A program made the translations under genes and the position numbers. This document shows, one piece after another, positions 14,833-22,325 of a DNA stretch of 32,753 nt. Positions within the stretch are counted from its first letter, which is position 1; every line of letters begins with the position of its first letter. The notes under the pieces were generated by a model. The model did no database searches. It saw only the letters and a program-made list of their open reading frames with translations, and was not told where the DNA came from. Origin of the DNA: Propionibacteriaceae bacterium (GTDB lineage: Bacteria; Actinomycetota; Actinomycetes; Propionibacteriales; Propionibacteriaceae); contig JADGPA010000166.1 in assembly GCA_017882685.1 (NCBI GenBank), positions 1 through 32,753 on the forward strand, given 5' to 3'.

Positions 14833-16590
14833 ATGAAGTTCCTGACAGCACCAACTCGTTTTCTCTTCTTCACCGGCAAGGGCGGGGTGGGCAAGACCTC
14901 GATCGCCTGCGCCGCTGCAGTGCAATTTGCCGAAGCCGGACGGCGGGTGCTGCTGGTGAGCACCGACCCGGCCTCCAACGTCGGCCAGGTGTTCGGGCAG
15001 ACGATCGGCAACGCCATCACGCAGGTGCCATTGGTTCCCGGCCTCGATGCCCTGGAAATAGACCCTGAGCAGGCCGCAGCGGACTACCGCGAGCGGATCA
15101 TCGGCCCGGTGCGAGGATTGCTGCCCGACAAGGAGATCGCCTCGATCACCGAGCAGCTGTCCGGCTCGTGCACCACCGAGATCGCATCGTTCAACGAGTT
15201 CACCGGCCTGCTGGCCGATCCATCGCTGGTCGCCGGCTATGACCACGTCATCTTCGACACTGCGCCCACCGGGCACACGATCCGGCTGTTGAAGTTGCCG
15301 GGCGACTGGACGGGCTTCCTTGATGAGGGCAAGGGGGACGCCTCCTGCCTCGGGCCGCTGTCCGGTCTGGAGAAGCAGCGCACGATCTACGCGGGTGCGG
15401 TGAAGGCGCTCGCCGACCCGTCGGTGACCAGCCTCATCCTGGTGGCCCGAGCGCAGGATTCCAGCCTGGCCGAGATCGCCCGGACAGCAGAAGAGCTGAC
15501 CGTCACCGGCATCAGGCCCAGCAACGTCGTCATCAACGGAGTCCTGCCCCGCAGCGCCGCCGCCGCCGACAGCCTCGCCCTCGCCGTCCGCGACCGCGAG
15601 CAGGCAGCGATCGCCGATATGCCCGTCTCGCTGGCCTCCGTCCCGCGGGACATCATCGAACTCAAACCCGAGAACATGGTCGGCCTCGCCGCGCTGAGGT
15701 CCCTGTTCGAGGACGTAACGGCGATCCCGAATGATGGCTCCTCACAGCACGGTGATGACCTGCCGCCTTCGCTGGAGGCCCTGATCGACGAACTCGCTGG
15801 CGACGCCCACGGCCACGGCCTGATCATGTGCATGGGCAAGGGCGGAGTCGGCAAGACCACCATCGCCTCCGCGATAGCCACCCGTCTCGCCGAGCTGGGA
15901 CACCAGGTCCACCTCACCACCACAGACCCAGCGGGCCACCTGGAGAGCACCCTCGGCGACGATGTGGCGGTGGCGAACCTCACCGTGTCCCGGGTCGACC
16001 CCCAGCAGGCCGTCGCCGACTACCGCAAACACGTCATGGACACCAAGGGCAAGAGCCTCGACGACGCCGGCCGGGCGGTGCTCGCAGAGGATCTGCTGTC
16101 GCCGTGCACAGAGGAAGTTGCCGTCTTCCAGCAGTTCTCCCGCCTCGTCAATCAGGCACGGCGCAGCTTTGTCGTGATGGACACAGCGCCGACCGGACAC
16201 ACCCTGTTGCTCATGGACGCAGCCGGCTCCTACCACCGCGAGATCGCCCGCAACATGCCCACCGGCAGCTCGTACACGACCCCGATGATGCGGTTGCAGG
16301 ACCCCGGCTACACCAGGATCCTGCTCGTCACGCTGCCGGAAACCACCCCCGTTCTGGAGGCCGGCATCCTCGAGGACGACCTGAGGAGGGCTGGCATCCA
16401 CCCGTGGGGCTGGGTCATCAACCAGTCCATCGCCGCCGCGGACACGGCGTCTCCGCTGCTGCGTCACCGTGCCGGTCAGGAACAAGCATCGATCGACGCC
16501 GTCCGGGAACGCGCTCGCCGGCTCGCCATCGTCCCTCTGCTCCAGCAGGAACCGATCGGTCGCAGCAGCCTCGCCCTGGTCGCGTCATGA
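14833..16590 (+). CDS. arsA: Arsenite-stimulated ATPase ArsA (duplicated ATPase)
   Basis: This 585-residue protein is the soluble ATPase that energises the ArsB-type arsenite pump. It is a tandem duplication. The first half has P-loop GKGGVGKTS (15-23) and signature DTAPTGHT. The second has MGKGGVGKTT (334-343) and again DTAPTGHT. The arsenite-binding cysteines are present: Cys113 in SGSCTTEIASF and Cys425 in LSPCTEEVAVF, matching Cys113 and Cys422 of R773 ArsA. I start it at the ATG at 14833 (MKFLTAPTRFLFFTGKGG). The stop overlaps the arsR start (ATGA). No arsB or acr3 follows, which is odd for a gene whose product needs a membrane partner. Confidence 0.95.
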   Translation: MKFLTAPTRFLFFTGKGGVGKTSIACAAAVQFAEAGRRVLLVSTDPASNVGQVFGQTIGNAITQVPLVPGLDALEIDPEQAAADYRERIIGPVRGLLPDKEIASITEQLSGSCTTEIASFNEFTGLLADPSLVAGYDHVIFDTAPTGHTIRLLKLPGDWTGFLDEGKGDASCLGPLSGLEKQRTIYAGAVKALADPSVTSLILVARAQDSSLAEIARTAEELTVTGIRPSNVVINGVLPRSAAAADSLALAVRDREQAAIADMPVSLASVPRDIIELKPENMVGLAALRSLFEDVTAIPNDGSSQHGDDLPPSLEALIDELAGDAHGHGLIMCMGKGGVGKTTIASAIATRLAELGHQVHLTTTDPAGHLESTLGDDVAVANLTVSRVDPQQAVADYRKHVMDTKGKSLDDAGRAVLAEDLLSPCTEEVAVFQQFSRLVNQARRSFVVMDTAPTGHTLLLMDAAGSYHREIARNMPTGSSYTTPMMRLQDPGYTRILLVTLPETTPVLEAGILEDDLRRAGIHPWGWVINQSIAAADTASPLLRHRAGQEQASIDAVRERARRLAIVPLLQQEPIGRSSLALVAS

Positions 16591-16925
16591 ACCGTGTCCT
16601 GGGAACCATCGAGTGCGCCGTCGGTGCGCCGCAGCAGCTCATGCCCGCGACCGACGCGGAATCGTTGGCCGGTGTGCTGAAGGCGCTGTCCGATCCGGTC
16701 AGGCTCCGGCTGTTGCGCCTGGTCGCCGAATCCCCCGACACCACGGCGTGTGCCTGCCACATGCCTGCAGCACTGGGGATCTCGCAACCAACCCTTTCCC
16801 ACCACCTCAAGAAGCTCGTCGAAGCCGAACTACTGGTCAGGGAACAACGCGGGAGGTGGGCACACTACCGACTCGAAAGCCAAGCCCTGAATCCCGTGCG
16901 GGCCTACCTCGCAGCCTGCCGCTGA
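16587..16925 (+). CDS. arsR: ArsR-family arsenite-responsive repressor
   Basis: This 112-residue winged-helix protein has the core LAGVLKALSDPVRLRLLRLV, the metal-site helix ACACHMPAALGISQPTLSHH, then LKKLVEAELLVREQRGRW and AHYRLESQAL. Cys55 and Cys57 form the CxC arsenite site at the start of the recognition region; Cys10 and Cys111 may add a third ligand. It represses until arsenite binds. It overlaps arsA by 4 bases, so it is the last gene of the arsDAR unit. It has the sensor cysteines that the ArsR-ArsC fusion lacks and is the more likely arsenite sensor of the island. Confidence 0.93.
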   Translation: MNRVLGTIECAVGAPQQLMPATDAESLAGVLKALSDPVRLRLLRLVAESPDTTACACHMPAALGISQPTLSHHLKKLVEAELLVREQRGRWAHYRLESQALNPVRAYLAACR

Positions 16926-17047
16926 CAAGCCATTCCCCGCATCGGGGACTGCCGATGGCCGGCCAACTCCAGAGAAACGGGCCAGTATGAAGGGGGACGA
17001 ATGCCTGGTAGGGCTGCGAAGAGCGCCTCTGGGTGGCAGGGGGGACC

Positions 17048-18502
17048 ATGAGAGCTGAACCGCAGGTGAACGGGTCTCTCGCTGCGCGGGTTGACGACGC
17101 GGTCGGACGGCTGATCGAATCGCTCCTTCGAGGTCATCATCGCCGTCGGCTGGCCCGCAACGGGTGGGCGGCCATCCTCGATGAGAACCCCGACGCCGCG
17201 GTCGACGCTGCAAGCTCGCCGATGCGTGGCGGGAACTGGGTCGAGATCCTCATCGACGGCAAGGACGCGTTCGCGGCGATGCTGCTGACGATTGAGCGTG
17301 CCGAGCGCAGCGTTCATGTGGCCGGCTGGCACGCCATGCCCGACTTCGAGCTGACCAGAGGAGAATCCGCGTCGACTCTGGGCCGGGCCCTCGCAGTGGC
17401 TGCTGGACGAGCCCGGGTGCGGGTCCTCCTGTGGGGTGGCCCCCAGTTGCCCGTGATTCGACCGACCAGGTCAGACGCCCGCGAGGCAAGGGATGCCTTC
17501 GCGCGCATCCCCGGCGTCAGCGTGGCGCTTGACACGCACGAATACCTGCAGCACTGCCACCACGAGAAGCTGCTGGTCGTCGACGACGAAGTGGCGTTCG
17601 TGGGCGGACTCGACATGACCCACCTGACTGCTGACAGGTGGGACACGACCGGCCACGAGCCGCGGGAAGGGCTCGGCTGGCACGATGCCGCTGTGCGCCT
17701 CAGCGGACCGGTCGTCGGGGACGTCGCCACTCATTTCAACGCCCGCTGGGCAGAGGTGACCGAAGAACGCCTGCCAACACCGAAGGTGCCTGAGCCGGCC
17801 GGCCCGCACGCGGCGCAGTTCCTGCGGACGGTGCCGGAGAGGGTCTATCGCTTCCTGCCCGAGGGCGAGTTCTCGATCCTTGCCGAATACCGCCGAGCCC
17901 TCGCAAGCGCGCAGCACCTGATCTATCTGGAGAACCAGTTCCTGTGGGCTCCAGAGATCGTGGACATCCTCGAAGACAAGCTCCGCCGGCCGCCCGGCCC
18001 GGACTTCCGGATGATCCTTGTGCTGCCCAGCAAACCCACGAGCGGGCGCGACACCACACTCGGACAGTTGGCCCGGCTCGTCCAGGCCGACCTTCATCAG
18101 CGACTGGTGGCGGCCACGCTGCAGCCGATGGCGGTCGACAGCCCCGGCACATACGTCCATGCGAAGGTCGGGATCGTGGATGACAGCTGGCTCACCATCG
18201 GCTCTGCCAACCTGAACGCCCACTCCCTGTTCAACGACACCGAGGCGAACGTGGTGTTCACCGACCCCGACCTGGTGCGCAGCACCCGGCTGCGGCTGTG
18301 GGCCGAACACCTCGGCACGGAAGAGGTGACCGGGGATCCGACTCACATCTTCGACCAGCAATGGGTGCCCGTTGCACGCGAACAACTCACCCGACGACGC
18401 AGCGGGCTCCCGCCCACCCATCGACTGTGCCGGCTGGAAGGCGTATCGGCCCGCCGAGACCTCGTGCTCGGCGGCCTGATCGGCCTCCTGGTGGACGGCT
18501 GA
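17048..18502 (+). CDS. Phospholipase D-like protein with two HKD motifs
   Basis: This 484-residue protein carries both HKD motifs of the PLD superfamily. The first is HHEKLLVVDDE (His172, Lys174, Asp179) followed by VAFVGGLDM. The second is YVHAKVGIVDD (His371, Lys373, Asp378) followed by SWLTIGSANLN. The N-terminal region holds IDGKDAFAAMLLTIERAER, a usual entry to the fold. No signal peptide is visible, so it is probably cytosolic or membrane-associated. The family covers phosphodiesterases, cardiolipin synthases and phospholipases; the layout fits the phospholipase/cardiolipin-synthase branch. The start is the ATG at 17048 after AGGGGGG; an in-frame GTG lies at 17033. It follows arsR by 122 bases and may belong to the same island. 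Confidence 0.9.
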   Translation: MRAEPQVNGSLAARVDDAVGRLIESLLRGHHRRRLARNGWAAILDENPDAAVDAASSPMRGGNWVEILIDGKDAFAAMLLTIERAERSVHVAGWHAMPDFELTRGESASTLGRALAVAAGRARVRVLLWGGPQLPVIRPTRSDAREARDAFARIPGVSVALDTHEYLQHCHHEKLLVVDDEVAFVGGLDMTHLTADRWDTTGHEPREGLGWHDAAVRLSGPVVGDVATHFNARWAEVTEERLPTPKVPEPAGPHAAQFLRTVPERVYRFLPEGEFSILAEYRRALASAQHLIYLENQFLWAPEIVDILEDKLRRPPGPDFRMILVLPSKPTSGRDTTLGQLARLVQADLHQRLVAATLQPMAVDSPGTYVHAKVGIVDDSWLTIGSANLNAHSLFNDTEANVVFTDPDLVRSTRLRLWAEHLGTEEVTGDPTHIFDQQWVPVAREQLTRRRSGLPPTHRLCRLEGVSARRDLVLGGLIGLLVDG

Positions 18503-18558
18503 GCGTCCAGCCGTTGCCCGGGCCGGGTTCCCGAAATCGAGCACGCCGTCGGGAACCC

Positions 18559-18780
18559 TGTGCCGGCGCCGCTGTCGAGGCCTCCGGGCTGGACTGGACG
18601 ATCGTCCGTCCGGGTGGGCTCACCGACGATCCGGCGACCGGCAACTACGTCGCCCAGACCACCAGCGAGGGCCGCCCGATGAAGAACCGGATCAGCCGTG
18701 TCGACGTCGCAGGCCACATCCTGCAGATCCTCAACGACCCGGCGTCCTACGGCCAGGCGTTGGCCATGGGGACGCACTGA
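18559..18780 (+). pseudogene. 3' fragment of an NmrA/SDR-type NAD(P)H-binding protein gene
   Basis: About 73 codons encode VEASGLDWTIVRPGGLTDDP, then SRVDVAGHILQILNDPASYG and a short end. This is the C-terminal third of NmrA-like atypical short-chain reductases, which are about 210-220 residues. The N-terminal Rossmann half with its GxxGxxG loop is absent; the phospholipase gene ends only 57 bases upstream. No plausible start codon or ribosome binding site is present. It is best read as a leftover from a deletion or insertion event at the island edge. Confidence 0.75.
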
Positions 18781-18806
18781 ATCGCAACCCGGAGGTCACG
18801 GGTGGG

Positions 18807-19616
18807 CTAGACCACCACGACGTCCACGCCGAGGCCGCGCAGCCGGTCGAGTTCGGCGGCGTCGGCGGACTCGTCGGTGATCAGGACGTCGATGGCCTCG
18901 ATGGGTGCCATCTGGGCCAGAGCGGCCCGACCGATCTTCGACCCGTCGGCAACGACGATGGTCTGCTTCGCCCGTGCGACCATGGCGTGGTTGGTGCGGG
19001 CCTCGGTCTCGTCGTGGGTGGTGACCCCGGCCTCGGCTGAGACGCCGTCGGCTCCGAGGATGGCGGTGGTGATGTTGACCGCGCTGAACGTGCCTTCGGC
19101 AAGGACGCCGACCAGCTCGAGCGACTGGGGTCGGAGAATCCCGCCGGTCATCACGATCTTCAGCCTCGGATGTGCTGAGACCAGCGAGGCGATCGACAGC
19201 GAATTGGTCACGATCGTCAGGTCGGCGTGTGTCGCGAGCTCGCGGGCAACGCCGGCGGTGGTGGAGCCGCCACTGAGGGCGACGGCGTGACGCTCACGGG
19301 GTATGCGGGCAGCCGCGGCTCGGGCGATCCGGCGCTTGGCCTCGGCGAACCGGTTGTCCCGCAACGCCACGGGCACCTCGCCAGACATGCCATTGGTCTT
19401 CGCGCCCCCGTGGGTGCGAACGATCAGACCCTGGTCGGCGAGCACCGTCAGGTCGCGGCGCATGGTTGCCGCAGAAGTCGAGAACCGATGGGCCAGATCA
19501 GGCAGCCTGATCTCGCCGGTTTCTGCGATCGCGTCGAGCACGTTCGCAAGCCTCCTGGACCGTTTCCGCGATCCGCCGAGCTCCGCGACCGACGAGGTGC
19601 TGAAGGCAGTGGGCAT
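18807..19616 (-). CDS. DeoR/GlpR-family transcriptional regulator of the sugar locus
   Basis: This 269-residue protein has an N-terminal DeoR helix-turn-helix at about 20-75 (LANVLDAIAETGEIRLPDLA, SAATMRRDLTVLADQGLIVR, then THGGA). A DeoRC sugar-phosphate sensor domain follows, with LSGGSTTAGVARELATH, TIVTNSLSIASLV, MTGGILRPQSLELVG and TIVVADGSKIGR. Such proteins repress sugar genes and release DNA on binding a phosphorylated intermediate. It is divergent from the GH4 gene across an 84-bp gap containing direct and inverted repeats. It most likely controls the whole locus to 27.4 kb; the PfkB or SIS product would be the natural inducer. Confidence 0.92.
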   Translation of the reverse strand: MPTAFSTSSVAELGGSRKRSRRLANVLDAIAETGEIRLPDLAHRFSTSAATMRRDLTVLADQGLIVRTHGGAKTNGMSGEVPVALRDNRFAEAKRRIARAAAARIPRERHAVALSGGSTTAGVARELATHADLTIVTNSLSIASLVSAHPRLKIVMTGGILRPQSLELVGVLAEGTFSAVNITTAILGADGVSAEAGVTTHDETEARTNHAMVARAKQTIVVADGSKIGRAALAQMAPIEAIDVLITDESADAAELDRLRGLGVDVVVV

Positions 19617-19619
19617 GGA

Positions 19620-19682
19620 ATGAGCATTTCAGATGAGCATTTGGTCGTCAATACAAGCAGTTACTTGCAAGATACGCGCAGT
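19620..19682. promoter_or_regulatory. Regulatory gap between deoR-type and GH4 genes
   Basis: ATGAGCATTT occurs twice in direct repeat (19620-19629 and 19633-19642). CAAG-N6-CTTG (19654-19667) is an inverted repeat. CGCGCAGT (19675-19682) also occurs in the other divergent gap of the locus at 22225-22232. These are candidate DeoR sites; which one is bound is not known. Confidence 0.45.
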
Positions 19683-19700
19683 TGAGCGAAGAATCGGGAC

Positions 19701-21017
19701 ATGCCGACGATCGCGTTCCTTGGTGCCGGCAGCGTCGTGTTCACCCGGCAGCTGCTGACCGACCTGCTCCGCTTCACCGACCTGCCGGAGTTGCACATCG
19801 CCCTGCACGACATCGACGGCGAACGGCTCGAGGTCGCCCGGCTGACCGCGGCGAGCGTTTCCCGGCAACTCGGCCGCCAGGTGAGCGTGACGGCAACCCT
19901 CGACCGTCGCGAGGCACTGCGCGGTGCCGATTTCGTGATCAACTCGATCCAGGTCGGCGGCATCGAAGCCACGCGCTTCGACCTTGAGATCCCGGCCCGT
20001 TACGGCCTTCGCCAGACCATCGGCGACACCACCGGGGTTGGCGGGGTCTTCCGCGGTCTGCGCACCTTTCCGGTCCTCACCGGCATCGCACGCGACATGC
20101 TCGAACTCTGTCCTCAGGCCTGGTTGCTGAACTACACCAACCCGATGGCGATGAATGTGTGGTGGCTGTCGGTGGTGGCACCTGAACTGAAGGTGGTCGG
20201 GCTCTGCCACAGCGTGTACTGGACGGTCCACGACCTCTGCGAGCTCATCGGCGTCCCGCAGGAGGGAACCGACTACCGCGCCGCCGGCGTGAACCACCAG
20301 GCCTGGCTGGTCGAATGGAGTCGCGAAGGCCGTGACCTCTACCCGCTGCTGCGGGAGCGGATCGCCGCCGACCCGGAACTCGAGCGACGCGTCCGGGTGG
20401 AGATCTTCAGGCGCGTCGGGTGGTACCCCACCGAGACCAGTGAGCACTCCGCGGAGTACCTGGGCTGGTTCCTCCGCTCCGACGAGCAGGTGGCGCGTTA
20501 CCGGCTGCAGCCATTGGAGTACCTCGGGATCTCGGCCGACAACGTGCGCGAATTCGAGGACGCACGGCGTGTGCTCTCTGCTGGCGGCGATGTGGAACTC
20601 CACGACGAGGGGGACGCGGCGGAGTACGCCCCGCAGGTGATCCACTCGATGATCACCGGCACGAGGCGGGTCATCCACGGCAACGTGATCAACCGCGGGC
20701 TGATCGACAACCTGCCCGAGGGCGCGGCCGTGGAGGTGCCGTGCGTCGTGGACGCGTCCGGCGTTGTGCCGCAGCCGTTCGGCGCGGTGCCGGCGGTCGG
20801 GGCTGCGCTGAACCGCACCTACCTCTCGGTCGCCGAACTCACCGTCCGGGCAGCCGCGGAGGGTGACCCGGAGCTCGTGCGCCGCGCGGTCCTGGTCGAC
20901 GCGAACGCCAGCTCCTCGTTGACGCCCGTCCAGATCTGGGCACTGTGCGACGAACTCACACAGGCCCACGCAAGGTACCTGCCCACGGCGCTCGGCGGCA
21001 GCCTGCAGAACGACTGA
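19701..21017 (+). CDS. GH4 family alpha-galactosidase-like glycosidase
   Basis: This 438-residue cytosolic enzyme belongs to the NAD- and Mn-dependent glycoside hydrolase family 4. The N-terminal Rossmann motif is AFLGAGSVVFTRQLLTDLL. Substrate and metal residues lie in NYTNPMAMN (Asn144 onward), GLCHSVYW (Cys169, His170) and GVNHQAWL (Asn198, His199). The CHS and NYTNPMAMN motifs fit the MelA alpha-galactosidase branch rather than the 6-phospho-glucosidase branch. It hydrolyses by a redox-elimination mechanism. It lies alone between two divergent or convergent neighbours, with an ABC system nearby that could deliver an intact glycoside. The ribosome binding site is weak. Exact sugar preference cannot be fixed from sequence. 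Confidence 0.88.
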   Translation: MPTIAFLGAGSVVFTRQLLTDLLRFTDLPELHIALHDIDGERLEVARLTAASVSRQLGRQVSVTATLDRREALRGADFVINSIQVGGIEATRFDLEIPARYGLRQTIGDTTGVGGVFRGLRTFPVLTGIARDMLELCPQAWLLNYTNPMAMNVWWLSVVAPELKVVGLCHSVYWTVHDLCELIGVPQEGTDYRAAGVNHQAWLVEWSREGRDLYPLLRERIAADPELERRVRVEIFRRVGWYPTETSEHSAEYLGWFLRSDEQVARYRLQPLEYLGISADNVREFEDARRVLSAGGDVELHDEGDAAEYAPQVIHSMITGTRRVIHGNVINRGLIDNLPEGAAVEVPCVVDASGVVPQPFGAVPAVGAALNRTYLSVAELTVRAAAEGDPELVRRAVLVDANASSSLTPVQIWALCDELTQAHARYLPTALGGSLQND

Positions 21018-21104
21018 GCCGCGGGGGGAGAGCCTGTCGTATCCGGTGGCGGCCGGCCTCGACAGGCCTCAACCAGCGATTGCGGTCCTCACCCAGCGGT
21101 GGGC

Positions 21105-22163
21105 TCAGCCGAGGTTGAGGACGCGACGCGCGTTGTCCCGGTAGAGCCCGGCCAGCATGGCCGGGTCGAGGGCGAGCGCGGAGACGGCCCAGCGTCCCTG
21201 CGGCGGGATCGGCTCACCGGGGCCGTACTCGAAGCTCTCGTCGGCGGACTCGAGGAAACGGAAGTGCAACCGGTACTGCTCGTCGGTGATCGGGTAGATG
21301 TCGGTGCCGAACAGCACCCGGTCCGCATGCTCGGCGACAAACCGGGCGAAACGGCGGGGCTGGCGCCCCAGCTCCGCGATCCTGCCGGCAATGTCGATGT
21401 GGTAGTTCGGTGCCTCGTGGACCAGACGCTCGACCCGGTCCAGGTCCTCGGCGCAGCAGCCGGCGTGCACGCCCACGAAGGTCGTGCCCGGGCAGGCCCG
21501 TACGAGGGCGGCGTGGGCGTCCAGAAGCTCGTCGAAGGTCGGGTGGATGTCGCGGTCGCCGAACCACCAGTCGGGCGCGCCGCGCAGTTCGTCGAGCCGC
21601 TCATTGAAGGCGTCCAGCGGCTCGAAGAAGGCGATCGGGTCCGCGGTGTGGATGACCACCGGCAGGCCCAGCTCCCCGGCACGGGTGAGCACAGCAACGA
21701 CCCTTGCGTCATCCGGCCGCACCAGGCGTCCGGTCTCGTCCCGGATCGCGAGGCCGAGGTTCTTCCAGACCTTGATGCCGCCGGCGCCGCGGCGAGCACA
21801 GTCCTCCAGCGTTGAGATCAGTGACTTCTCCCCGGACGGCTCGGCGAGCCGTCCCCAGTCGAGCTGGCAGAACGTGCGGAACCGACCGGGGTTCGCCCGG
21901 TCGTAGCGGTCGAGGTTCGCTTCCAGCTCATCGCCGGCGAATCCGTCGAGGTTCACGATCAGCTCGACATGCCGGTCATCCATGATGCGCAACAGCTCGG
22001 CGACGTCGGGGATGATCCAGTCGCCGTCCCCGCTGAGCCATCGGCCCAGGTGGTTGTGGGCGTCGATGCAGGGCACCGCCGGATGGTCCACCGGCGTCGC
22101 GGTCGTGCGCAGTTGGCTGCGCGGTGTCCAGTCCCGCAGCCGCAGGTCATCGATGGCTGTCAT
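21105..22163 (-). CDS. Amidohydrolase-2 family TIM-barrel metal-dependent hydrolase
   Basis: This 352-residue protein shows the PF04909-type layout. The metal motif HxH is in CIDAHNHLG (His36, His38). GIKVWKNLG holds Lys131 or Lys134, VVIHTADP has His172, FVGVHAG has His233, and LFGTDIYP has Asp288. No signal peptide is seen. The family contains hydrolases, decarboxylases and lactonases of sugar acids and aromatic acids; I cannot name the substrate. The ATG at 22163 follows AGGAAGG. It is divergent from the binding-protein gene and convergent with the GH4 gene, so it sits inside the sugar locus and probably shares its control. A lactonase, deacetylase-like or sugar-acid role would fit. Confidence 0.85.
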   Translation of the reverse strand: MTAIDDLRLRDWTPRSQLRTTATPVDHPAVPCIDAHNHLGRWLSGDGDWIIPDVAELLRIMDDRHVELIVNLDGFAGDELEANLDRYDRANPGRFRTFCQLDWGRLAEPSGEKSLISTLEDCARRGAGGIKVWKNLGLAIRDETGRLVRPDDARVVAVLTRAGELGLPVVIHTADPIAFFEPLDAFNERLDELRGAPDWWFGDRDIHPTFDELLDAHAALVRACPGTTFVGVHAGCCAEDLDRVERLVHEAPNYHIDIAGRIAELGRQPRRFARFVAEHADRVLFGTDIYPITDEQYRLHFRFLESADESFEYGPGEPIPPQGRWAVSALALDPAMLAGLYRDNARRVLNLG

Positions 22164-22224
22164 TCCTGTGCCTTCCTCGCCAATGCACTGACCCTAGAAC
22201 ACAAGTGACGGTTTAGTAACGAAT

Positions 22225-22254
22225 CGCGCAGTGATAGTGCGCGTTTCGCGCACT
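22225..22254. promoter_or_regulatory. Alternating palindromic half-sites in the amidohydrolase/ABC-operon gap
   Basis: AGTGCGCG-TTT-CGCGCACT (22236-22254) is a perfect inverted repeat with 8-bp arms. It is preceded by CGCGCA (22225-22230), which pairs with TGCGCG (22238-22243) to form a second, overlapping inverted repeat. The pattern suggests cooperative binding of a dimeric repressor over a divergent promoter. It could instead form a hairpin in RNA. Confidence 0.6.
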
Positions 22255-22325
22255 TCTCTTTACAGATCGCTCATTACAGCCACATGATGGCCACAACCGG
22301 TTTCTCCTGTGTCGAGAGGCAAGTA

